From NCBI GenBank assembly GCA_036843405.1, contig DAITSJ010000001.1:310001-374000 (forward strand): a stretch of DNA of 64,000 nucleotides, read 5' to 3'. Shown one piece after another: positions 15,821 through 23,248 of the stretch. The notes beneath the pieces were generated by a model that saw only the letters and a list, made by a program, of their open reading frames with translations, did not search any database and was not told the DNA's origin. Each line of letters opens with the position of its first letter. The first letter of the stretch is position 1. The stretch is from DGNJ01 sp002388905 (GTDB lineage Bacteria > Pseudomonadota > Gammaproteobacteria > Pseudomonadales > Porticoccaceae). The position numbers were made by a program, and so were the translations under genes.

Positions 15821-16416
15821 TCGCCGGTCTCCTGATAGTGATCCACCAACTCGAAAAGCTGCCCCCGCGCGCGGTGCAACAAAACCCGGGCATTGGATGC
15901 GGAGATACCCAGTTCGTTACAGATTTCCTCGAAAGACAGGCCCAGCGTATCGCGCAGTTCAAACAGCGCCCGCTGGTTGACCGGCATGCCGTGCAAAAGG
16001 CGCGTGAGGCAATCGGCGAGCTCGTCGCTCATTAGCAGGCTGTCGGGGCTATCGTAGTGCCAACGCACCGGCGGTTTTTTCCAGCTGCCCCGGTCGGTGA
16101 AGCGGTCCGCCAGGGGTTCGCCGCTTTCGCTGTCGTCCCAATGGCTGAAGGACACTTCCCTTCCCCGCTGGCGCAAAAGCATTTTAGCTTCGTTGAGCAC
16201 GATCCGGCTCAGCCAGGTGCGTACGGCGGATCGCCCCTCGAACCGGTCGATGGCGCCATGGGCTTTAAGCCAGGCATTCTGGACCACTTCCTCGGCATCG
16301 CCGGGGCCGACCAGGGGCCTGGCCAGGGCGATAAGGCTGTGATGATGTTCTCGGACAAGTTCCGCGAATAATTCCGGATCGCCTTTCCTGAGTCGTTGCA
16401 GTTGTTCGCCGTTCAC
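15814..16416 (-). CDS. ECF RNA polymerase sigma factor
   Basis: 200 residues with sigma region 2 (DPELFAELVREHH; DAEEVVQNAWLKAH; WLSRIVLNEAK) and region 4 (LPVNQRALFELRD-like; LSFEEICNELGIS; ASNARVLLHRAR). These regions recognise -10 and -35 elements of stress promoters. The start is uncertain: the GTG at 16416 is taken, but an AAGG site is better spaced for a CTG six bases further upstream. It is transcribed with an anti-sigma, an NrtS-like and a DoxX-like gene. It is the natural candidate to read the TGTAAC-16-CATCC promoters at 12099-12125 and 13306-13332. Its own upstream region does not contain that motif. Confidence 0.88.
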   Translation of the reverse strand: MNGEQLQRLRKGDPELFAELVREHHHSLIALARPLVGPGDAEEVVQNAWLKAHGAIDRFEGRSAVRTWLSRIVLNEAKMLLRQRGREVSFSHWDDSESGEPLADRFTDRGSWKKPPVRWHYDSPDSLLMSDELADCLTRLLHGMPVNQRALFELRDTLGLSFEEICNELGISASNARVLLHRARGQLFELVDHYQETGEC

Positions 16417-16660
16417 GATCAGCCAGTACCTTGGTAAACCCTTACCCGGTAAAAAATTGCATGCGCTCCCTTGAGTTGTAAGGAGCGTTAAACCTGTGCG
16501 GACGATAGCACGAATACGGGGATGGCAGGAATCGCGGCCGGCAGCAAATGGATTTACCCGTGCGGCTGGACTATGCTGAAGGCCAAATGTTTTCCGTTCC
16601 CGAATTCGGGCGTGCCGCCTTTGTCGGGAACAGCTAATTTTCAACATCAGGAGGAACCCA

Positions 16661-17200
16661 ATGGCAGAGAAACCTTTTCTCTCGGACGTCCAGACGCTTC
16701 GCGACCGTGCCCGACAGCACATCGAGAACGGCGCCATCACCGAAGGCTACAAGGCCGACCGGGAAACCGTCGTCAAGATCCTCAACGAGGCCCTGGCCAC
16801 GGAGTTGGTCTGTGTGCTGCGCTACAAGCGCCACTACTATATGGCCGAGGGGCTCAACGCCAAGGGCGCCCAGGAGGAGTTTCTTGAACACGCGCAGCAG
16901 GAACAGCAGCACGCCGACCAGATTGCCGACCGTATCACCCAGTTGGACGGCGATCCGGACTTCAATCCCGATACCCTGACCCACCGCAGTCATGCCGAGT
17001 ACAAGGAGGGGGAGAGCCTTCTGGAGATGATCAAGGAGGATCTTATCGCCGAGCGGATCGCCATCGATTCCTATCGCGAGATCATCAACTATCTCGACAA
17101 TGACGACCCGGTCACCCGGCGGATGCTGGAGGAGATCCTGGCCACCGAGGAAGAGCACGCCGATGATCTGGTGGGTCTGCTCAAAATTATGAACGCCTGA
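16661..17200 (+). CDS. Ferritin-like protein (bacterioferritin/Dps-like)
   Basis: 179 residues of the ferritin-like four-helix bundle superfamily. Putative diiron ligands: Glu in EALATELVC, the ExxH in QQEQQHAD, Glu in DLIAERIAI and the ExxH in TEEEHADD. Family members store iron or detoxify peroxide in the cytosol. It has an AGGAGGA site and is divergent from the ECF sigma gene, so it may be tied to the same stress response, though no TGTAAC-type promoter is seen in front. It ends before a strong terminator. A second, distinct ferritin-like gene lies at 19576-20049. Confidence 0.85.
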   Translation: MAEKPFLSDVQTLRDRARQHIENGAITEGYKADRETVVKILNEALATELVCVLRYKRHYYMAEGLNAKGAQEEFLEHAQQEQQHADQIADRITQLDGDPDFNPDTLTHRSHAEYKEGESLLEMIKEDLIAERIAIDSYREIINYLDNDDPVTRRMLEEILATEEEHADDLVGLLKIMNA

Positions 17201-17224
17201 CCGCGCCTGCCTCTTGCGCTAAAA

Positions 17225-17251
17225 AGCACCCGGCCAATGCCGGGTGCTTTT
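17225..17251 (+). terminator. Rho-independent terminator after the ferritin-like gene
   Basis: A perfect 10-bp stem (AGCACCCGGC / GCCGGGTGCT) with a 4-nt loop is followed by TTTT and preceded by AAAA, giving a strong terminator that may also work in the reverse direction. Confidence 0.9.
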
Positions 17252-17558
17252 ATGTTGGTGGTTCCCACTGCCGACCCCGGTGCTCTCTGACCGCCTTTGA
17301 TTTCCATCAGGCCCATGCCATAAAAAATGCTTCAGTGTCCGCGATCAAATTTTTTGTCCTCCTGCATGTTATTGATTGGAGAGGTTTCGATTCCTGTCCT
17401 AGTCTTGTAGACATCGCGATTAACAATCGCTCGCCGACAGAGTTCCGGCCACAAAAAACCGTCGCGACAATTGCCACCGGCATTCGGGTTGATGACTGAA
17501 CGCCGACGGTGCCGGTCATCGTTATCGAAACAGACAGATTTCATCCCGGAGGTAGCTA
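17252..17558. other. Intergenic region upstream of ectD
   Basis: About 300 bases between the terminator and ectD hold no convincing gene. The sequence is more AT-rich than the surrounding genes and ends in a GGAGG ribosome-binding site for ectD. It probably carries the ectD promoter, but I could not identify convincing -35 and -10 elements. Confidence 0.6.
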
Positions 17559-18485
17559 ATGGAGCAATACGATCCATTTCCCAGTCGCCTCGCCGAGCCG
17601 AGGTCCATGTTCCCCAGACTGGATCCCGTGATCCATTCCAGAAACCAGGCCCGCTGGCAAGGTCCCCTGGACGAGGTGGCCCTCTCCCGCTACGAACGTG
17701 ACGGATTTCTCTGGTTCGAAGGCTTTTTTGCCCGGGAGCGTATCGAGCCGTTTTTCCAGGACCTGAAAGAAATGCATCAGGATGAGGGGCTGATGAATTC
17801 CGACAAGGTGATCAAGGACCCGGACAGCGGCGAACTGCGTTCCGTCTTCGCCATGCACGAACTGTCGGAGCGTTTCGACAAGCTGACCCGGGACCCTCGT
17901 ATCCTGGGCATGGTGCGCCAGCTGCTGGGCAGCGATGTCTATATCCACCAGTCCCGGATCAACGACAAGTTCGGCTTCAAGGGCAGTGGCTTCAACTGGC
18001 ATTCGGATTTCGAGACCTGGCACGCGGAGGACGGCATGCCCCGCATGCGCGCCGTCAGTGCGTCGCTGATGCTCACCGACAACAATGAATTCAACGGGCC
18101 GCTGATGCTCATTCCGGGGTCTCACCAGTATTTTTTGCCCTGTGTCGGCGAGACGCCGGAGCAGAATTGGAAAAACTCCCTCAAGGTACAGCGCCTGGGA
18201 GTGCCCGAACAGGCCGATCTGGTCCACCTGGCCACTCAGGGGGGTATCCAGGCGCCCAAGGGGCCGCCCGGATCCTTGCTCCTGTTCGAGTGCAATACGC
18301 TGCACGCGTCCAACAAGAACCTGTCACCCTGGCCCAGGGCAAACCTGTTTTTCGTCTATAACAGCGTGGATAATACGCTGCTGGAACCCTACTGTGGCCA
18401 TCCGCCCCGGCCGGAATTCCTGGGCGCACGGAAAAATATCGCGCCCCTGGACATGTTCGACTCCATGGCCCCCCTGGGTACCTGA
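17559..18485 (+). CDS. ectD: Ectoine 5-hydroxylase
   Basis: 308 residues of the PhyH non-haem Fe(II)/2-oxoglutarate dioxygenase family, with EctD-specific segments: VYIHQSRIN, WHSDFETWHAEDGMPR (His and Asp of the iron triad), GPLMLIPGSH, and the distal His in CNTLHASN; the FFVYNSVDN region binds 2-oxoglutarate and product. EctD converts ectoine to 5-hydroxyectoine, a compatible solute for salt, heat and desiccation. No ectABC or ask_ect genes lie alongside, so ectoine must be made from another locus or imported. Function is well supported; alternative prolyl-type dioxygenase activity is less likely. Confidence 0.9.
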   Translation: MEQYDPFPSRLAEPRSMFPRLDPVIHSRNQARWQGPLDEVALSRYERDGFLWFEGFFARERIEPFFQDLKEMHQDEGLMNSDKVIKDPDSGELRSVFAMHELSERFDKLTRDPRILGMVRQLLGSDVYIHQSRINDKFGFKGSGFNWHSDFETWHAEDGMPRMRAVSASLMLTDNNEFNGPLMLIPGSHQYFLPCVGETPEQNWKNSLKVQRLGVPEQADLVHLATQGGIQAPKGPPGSLLLFECNTLHASNKNLSPWPRANLFFVYNSVDNTLLEPYCGHPPRPEFLGARKNIAPLDMFDSMAPLGT

Positions 18486-18573
18486 TTCCGGGTGCCGCCG
18501 ATATTCGCTGTGCCGGTACCGGCGAACCCCTCAAGAAGGTAGAATCCTGCCCTCGATCTGGAGAGGGCAGTAC

Positions 18574-19557
18574 ATGATTCTGGCATCAATCGCCGTGGTG
18601 GCGGGCATTGCGCTGCTGATCTGGAGTGCCGACCGTTTCGTGGACGGCGCCTCGGCCACGGCCCTGCACGCGGGCATGCCGACCCTGTTGATCGGCATGG
18701 TGGTGGTGGGCTTCGGCACGTCGGCGCCCGAGATGGTGGTTTCCGCCCTTGCCGCCCTGGCGGGCAACCCCGGCCTGGCTCTGGGCAACGCCTACGGTTC
18801 CAACATTGCCAATATCGCCCTTGTCCTCGGCCTGGTGGCCCTGCTCAGCCCCGTCGCCGTGCACTCCCAGGTGATACGCAAGGAGCTGCCGGTCCTCGCC
18901 GCCGTGACGCTGCTTGCCGGCTGGCAACTATGGGATGGCAACCTCTCCGGCTGGGATGCCGCGGTTCTGCTCGGGGTTTTTGCCCTGGTCATGGGCTGGT
19001 CCATCGTCCAGGGGATGCGGGGCCGGGACGATATCCTCGGTACCGAAATCGAGGCTGAACTGGCGAGTCATCCCATGTCGTTACGCAGCGCCCTGGTATG
19101 GCTGGTGGTGGGGCTTGTGCTGCTGGTGGTCAGTTCGCGGATCCTGGTCTGGGGCGCGGTGACCATTGCCCAGGCCCTGGGAGTCAGCGACCTGGTTATC
19201 GGCCTCACCATCGTCGCGGTGGGGACATCGCTGCCGGAACTGGCTTCCGCCATCGTGGCCCTGCGCAAGGATGAGCACGACCTGGTGGTGGGCAACGTCC
19301 TGGGCTCCAACCTGTTCAACACCCTGGCGGTGGTGGGCATCGCCGCCGGCATTCATCCCCTGGCGGTGGAGCCCGTGGTGCTCTACCGCGACTGGGCGCT
19401 GATGGCGCTGCTGACCCTGGGAGTGTTCGCCATGAGCTACGGTTTCCGGGGCCCGGGTCGCATCAACCGGCTGGAGGGCGGCCTCCTTTTTGCCGTCTAT
19501 ATCGGGTATACCGGTTATCTGGTCGCCACGGTGCTCATGGGCGCGAGAAGCCTTTAG
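18574..19557 (+). CDS. Calcium/sodium antiporter (CaCA family, YrbG-like)
   Basis: 327 residues with about ten transmembrane helices in two inverted halves. The two alpha-repeats are clear: GFGTSAPEMVVSA with GNAYGSNIANIALVLG in the first half, and AVGTSLPELASAI with GNVLGSNLFNTLAVVG in the second; their acidic and polar residues bind Ca2+/Na+. It exchanges cytosolic Ca2+ for Na+ or H+ at the inner membrane. The ATG at 18574 follows GAGAGG. It is 88 bases after ectD on the same strand; both may respond to salinity. It converges with the next gene with 18 bases between. Confidence 0.9.
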   Translation: MILASIAVVAGIALLIWSADRFVDGASATALHAGMPTLLIGMVVVGFGTSAPEMVVSALAALAGNPGLALGNAYGSNIANIALVLGLVALLSPVAVHSQVIRKELPVLAAVTLLAGWQLWDGNLSGWDAAVLLGVFALVMGWSIVQGMRGRDDILGTEIEAELASHPMSLRSALVWLVVGLVLLVVSSRILVWGAVTIAQALGVSDLVIGLTIVAVGTSLPELASAIVALRKDEHDLVVGNVLGSNLFNTLAVVGIAAGIHPLAVEPVVLYRDWALMALLTLGVFAMSYGFRGPGRINRLEGGLLFAVYIGYTGYLVATVLMGARSL

Positions 19558-19575
19558 CCCTGTGCGCGGGGCGGT

Positions 19576-20049
19576 CTATATGGTGGGCGGTTCCACCGCC
19601 TGCTCGGTATCCCCGGGCCGGCGCAGCATCTTGTCGATCTCGCCGATGTGCTCGGTTTCCTCGGCAATTTTCTGGCGCGCATACTCCTCCACATAAATGG
19701 ATTCGCCTTCCACCAGGTCGAGCAATTCCTTGTAAAGCTTCACTCCCCGGATCTCGAAGTCCATGGACTCCATGAGGATATCGCGTATGTCGTGCTTGTG
19801 GGTCTCGAGCAGGCCGCCGATACCGAGAGAGGGGTGCTCGCCGAAATAAGTGATGATTTCACCGGCCTCGTGGGCGTGGGTAAGGGTCTCGTTGGCGGCG
19901 GAGCGAAACCACTCCACCACCGGGATGCGGCTGTAGCCGAACACCATGAACGAGTAGTGGGTATAGCGCACCACGCCGGAAAGCTCCGATTCGAGAATCT
20001 CGTTGAGCTTGGCGATGACGGCGTTGTGGTGTTTCAGTCGGTTTTTCAT
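19576..20049 (-). CDS. Bacterioferritin-family protein
   Basis: 157 residues of the ferritin-like superfamily, length typical of bacterioferritin. Probable diiron ligands: Glu in LESELSGVV, the region THAHEAGE, Glu in DFEIRGVKLY and ExxH in AEETEHIGE. It would store or buffer iron in the cytosol. The ATG at 20049 follows a GGAGGGT site. It differs clearly in sequence from the ferritin-like protein at 16661-17200. A haem-ligand Met is not clearly identifiable. Confidence 0.82.
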   Translation of the reverse strand: MKNRLKHHNAVIAKLNEILESELSGVVRYTHYSFMVFGYSRIPVVEWFRSAANETLTHAHEAGEIITYFGEHPSLGIGGLLETHKHDIRDILMESMDFEIRGVKLYKELLDLVEGESIYVEEYARQKIAEETEHIGEIDKMLRRPGDTEQAVEPPTI

Positions 20050-20149
20050 GACACCCTCCGGCAATGGCAAGCCTTTCAGTAGAGGATTTCGTCCCTCCTT
20101 TAAGGCTAGACTGTGCCAGGACCCTTTACCAGGTTTCCATTTAGCGACC

Positions 20150-22525
20150 GTGCCGGCGAAACGTTCGACAATAACCAGGCGCGCCACGCTGACTGTGGTG
20201 GTGGCGCTGTTGCTTGCCTTCCTGGCCGTTTTGGCGACCAGGCAGGTTCCCCTCTGGCTGGAAGCCGGGGCCCGCGCGTATCTGGCGCCCCACGGCATCG
20301 AGACACTGGCCATCGGCGCCAGCCGCTGGCATTGGAACGGCCTGGTGTTGGAGCGCATTTCCCTGGCCGGGGTGAGCGAGGGCATCCGCTTCGATCTGGC
20401 CGTGCAAGAGGCGACCATCCGCTATGGCTGGCGAGACCTGCTCAATGGGGAACTGGCGCTTGTGCGTGTGGGCGCGCTCAGCGGCCGCGTTACCCTGCCG
20501 GAGGGACCCGGCGCCGGCGAAGGACGCGGTGCCGTCGCCATCGCCCCCCTGCTACCCCGAAACTGGCTACCCGGTCTGCCTGTCAACAGGGTGGTGCTAA
20601 ACCGTGTCGCAGTGGACCTGCGCCACCAGGGGACCCCCACGCTTTTCCTGCAGAGCCCCGGCATTGAAGTCGACCGGAGCGCACTGTCACTGCAAGGAGA
20701 ACTCGCACTCTCCACCGCCGAGCCCGGCCTGGGCGAGATGACACTAACAGCCGATGGCTTGCCCCTGCGCCTGAGCCTGTCCCTGCGCGACAAGGATAGC
20801 GAGATCGCCAGTATTGCGGTCCGCGAAACCGGCGCTGTGGCGGGGGCCGAGCGGCCCGGTTCTCCCCTGCGCTACAGCGCCGGCGGCGATATCCACCTGG
20901 AACCGTTCCGCCAGTGGCTGGCAGCCCTGTCGAGCCATTCCGAACGGGCCGGGTCGATCGTTCCCGACGAATTGCCACCCCTCGCCGGCGATTCCGGTTT
21001 TTCCCTGGACGTGTCCTTTCCGGCCTCGATGGATATGGGGGGGGCGCCACTGGCCGGTGTGACATTGCAGGGAAATATGCGCCATCGCCTGGAAGTGCCC
21101 CGGTGGCCTGAAACCGGGCTGTCTGAATTCTCCCTGTCTCTCGAGCACCGGTTGAGCCTGGAAGGTGGCAGCCTGAAGATTACGCCCCTGTCGCCGCTGC
21201 GGATTGCCGGGCTGCTGGCCACCCCGGCAAGTGTCGCTTCCCTGGTAACGGGCCCCCTGAGGTTTTCCCTGAAGCTTGACACGGACGAGGCGCTCACATT
21301 AAAAGACGCCGGTGCCACGTTGCCCGCCGCCCGCCTGGAGGCCAGCGTCGCCGGCACTTCCGCTTCCGGTTCCCTGAGCGCGGACCTGCGCGGGGTGGCC
21401 CTCGATGGCGCCTCGGCATCCGGTGAGTGGCGCAGTCGCCTGCAGGGCAACTGGCGGGGCCGGAATCTGCCGGCGCTGGATGTCGACGGCCGATTTGAAC
21501 GCGGGGAATCCGGTGCCCGTTTTTCCGGTACCCTGGACCAGGATGCCTTTGCCGTGACCGGCGACTGGCGGGTTGAACTGGGCGGGGAGGGTGCTCCCCG
21601 GTCGGCAACGGCGGACATTGCGCTGAGCGACCTGTCCACCCTGGTCGACCGCCTCGGCCGCCTGGTTTCCCTGCCCTTCGAGGTTGGTCTCACTGAAGGA
21701 CATGGCTCGGTTTCTTATCGTCTGATCCGCTCCCCGGGTGCCGGGCTTCGCCACGAAGCGGCTCTGGTGCTGGACAATATGACCGGGCTCGTGGCGGGCA
21801 CGGCGGTGCAGGGAGCAACCTTCTCCATGGCCCTGAGCGGGGATGACCAGTGGCGCTCGACGCGACCACTGGCCCTGGAGGCGAAACGGATCGACATGGG
21901 AGCGGCCGTGACGGATTTTTCCCTGATTGCGGAACTGGTGCCAAGCCGGTCCCTTGCTTCGGCCCGCGTGGCGGTCGAAAAGGCTGCCGGCAGGCTGTTC
22001 GACGGTCGTATTGCGCTGGCCGAGCCCTTCACCTATGACCTGTCCGACCGGGCCAACGACTTTGCCATCAACCTGGAAAACCTGGACCTGGCTGCGATTC
22101 TCGCTCTCTACCCCCAGAAGGGCCTGTCCGGCACCGGCACCCTGGACGGCCGGGTGCCGATCCGGGTGGCTGCGGATGGCGTGGTCATCGACGGCGGCAC
22201 GGTCCAGAGTCAACCGCCGGGGGGTGTTATCCGTTATACGCTGGGAGGGGCCGAAAAAGGCCTGGCGGCTTCGAGTCCGCAACTGGCCACCACCCTGGAG
22301 CTATTGGAGAATTTTCGCTATGAGCGCCTGGGCAGCACCGTCAGCCTGGGCCCGCAGGGCGACCTGCTGCTGGAGGTGGCCCTGAGTGGACATAATCCCG
22401 ACGTTTACAGAGGTCGCACGGTGAATTTCAATATCAATGTCGAGGACAATCTCTACGAATTGCTTCGGGTCTTGCGGTTGACCGACGACTTGATCAACAA
22501 TCTCGAGGAACGCCTCGGCCGGTAG
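20150..22525 (+). CDS. ydbH: YdbH, AsmA-like intermembrane bridge protein
   Basis: About 791 residues with one N-terminal membrane anchor (TLTVVVALLLAFLAVLA) followed by a long periplasmic beta-rich region and the C-terminal YdbH domain (GTGTLDGRVPI; GGVIRYTLGG; VALSGHNPDVY; VNFNINVEDNL). YdbH is an AsmA-like protein that with TamB and YhdP carries phospholipids between inner and outer membrane in E. coli, acting with YnbE and YdbL. Both partners follow directly here. The start is taken as GTG 20150, which gives a short basic N-terminus; the ribosome-binding site is weak and the exact start is uncertain. E. coli YdbH is somewhat longer (about 880 residues). Confidence 0.88.
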   Translation: MPAKRSTITRRATLTVVVALLLAFLAVLATRQVPLWLEAGARAYLAPHGIETLAIGASRWHWNGLVLERISLAGVSEGIRFDLAVQEATIRYGWRDLLNGELALVRVGALSGRVTLPEGPGAGEGRGAVAIAPLLPRNWLPGLPVNRVVLNRVAVDLRHQGTPTLFLQSPGIEVDRSALSLQGELALSTAEPGLGEMTLTADGLPLRLSLSLRDKDSEIASIAVRETGAVAGAERPGSPLRYSAGGDIHLEPFRQWLAALSSHSERAGSIVPDELPPLAGDSGFSLDVSFPASMDMGGAPLAGVTLQGNMRHRLEVPRWPETGLSEFSLSLEHRLSLEGGSLKITPLSPLRIAGLLATPASVASLVTGPLRFSLKLDTDEALTLKDAGATLPAARLEASVAGTSASGSLSADLRGVALDGASASGEWRSRLQGNWRGRNLPALDVDGRFERGESGARFSGTLDQDAFAVTGDWRVELGGEGAPRSATADIALSDLSTLVDRLGRLVSLPFEVGLTEGHGSVSYRLIRSPGAGLRHEAALVLDNMTGLVAGTAVQGATFSMALSGDDQWRSTRPLALEAKRIDMGAAVTDFSLIAELVPSRSLASARVAVEKAAGRLFDGRIALAEPFTYDLSDRANDFAINLENLDLAAILALYPQKGLSGTGTLDGRVPIRVAADGVVIDGGTVQSQPPGGVIRYTLGGAEKGLAASSPQLATTLELLENFRYERLGSTVSLGPQGDLLLEVALSGHNPDVYRGRTVNFNINVEDNLYELLRVLRLTDDLINNLEERLGR

Positions 22526-22565
22526 CGGCGCGAATGCCCGGCGACCGGGCGCAAAAGGAGTGGCT

Positions 22566-22757
22566 ATGAAAGCGATTGGCATAACGGTTCTGGCGGTTGT
22601 CGGCCTGGCGAGTCTGGGTTGTACGCCCACCGTACGCGTGGAGCCGCCCAAGGAGCCCATAACCATCAACCTGAACGTCAAGATCGACCACGAGATTCGG
22701 GTCAAGGTGGACCGCGAGCTCGAAGGGCTGTTTTCCGAAGACAGCGAGCTTTTCTGA
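22566..22757 (+). CDS. ynbE: YnbE-family outer-membrane lipoprotein
   Basis: A 63-residue lipoprotein. After a short hydrophobic signal the lipobox-like LASLGC gives Cys18 or thereabouts as acylation site. The conserved segments PKEPITINLNVKI and DHEIRVKVDRE match E. coli YnbE. YnbE polymerises as a beta-strand continuation of YdbH to complete the intermembrane bridge. The ATG at 22566 follows AAAAGGAG. It lies 40 bases after ydbH in the same operon. Confidence 0.88.
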   Translation: MKAIGITVLAVVGLASLGCTPTVRVEPPKEPITINLNVKIDHEIRVKVDRELEGLFSEDSELF

Positions 22758-22779
22758 TTTTTCCCTGGAGAAAAAGCAC

Positions 22780-23151
22780 ATGATGGCAATTGCGAACAGT
22801 GCCCCCAACCGCTATTCCGCCGGCAACCCCTTCAAGCGCGTGGCCGTGCTGCTGGGTTTCCTGCTCCTGGCGGTGATGCCCGCCTGGGCGATAGACCTGG
22901 AGCAGGCCAAGGACCAGGGCCTGGTGGGCGAGACCGAGAGCGGCTACCTGGAGCCGGTGGTGGCCGCCACCCCGGAAATCCGGGATCTGGTGGATACCAT
23001 CAATCAAAAGCGGCGCGCCGAGTACCGGCGCATCGCCAGCAGCAACGACATCGACCTGGCCACCGTCGAGGCCCTGGCCGGCAAGAAGGCCATCGAAAAA
23101 ACGCCCTCGGGCCAGTACGTCAAGGTCCGGGGTGCTTGGCGGAAAAAATAG
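22780..23151 (+). CDS. ydbL: YdbL, DUF1318 periplasmic protein
   Basis: 123 residues with a Sec signal peptide (VAVLLGFLLLAVMPAWA, cleavage after AWA) and the DUF1318 domain, including DLEQAKDQGLVGE, VDTINQKRRAEYRRIA and the C-terminal GQYVKVRGAWRKK. YdbL is the periplasmic chaperone that keeps YnbE from over-assembling. It is third in the ydbH-ynbE-ydbL operon, 22 bases after ynbE, as in enterobacteria. Two adjacent ATGs (22780 and 22783) are possible starts. Confidence 0.9.
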   Translation: MMAIANSAPNRYSAGNPFKRVAVLLGFLLLAVMPAWAIDLEQAKDQGLVGETESGYLEPVVAATPEIRDLVDTINQKRRAEYRRIASSNDIDLATVEALAGKKAIEKTPSGQYVKVRGAWRKK

Positions 23152-23248
23152 CCGGGGGATGCCGCCTTGTTTATCGGGACCCGCTAATGCCGGGCAATCT
23201 TTTCCCGGGCATGTAGAATAGCGGGCCAATTCCGTCGATTGCCGCCCT

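Noticed and set aside
16417..16500. Autoregulatory TGTAAC-N16-CATCC promoter before the sigma factor
   Set aside because: Only TTTAAC with GGGAG 16 bases later is present on the minus strand; the second element does not match, so autoregulation by the same motif is not claimed.
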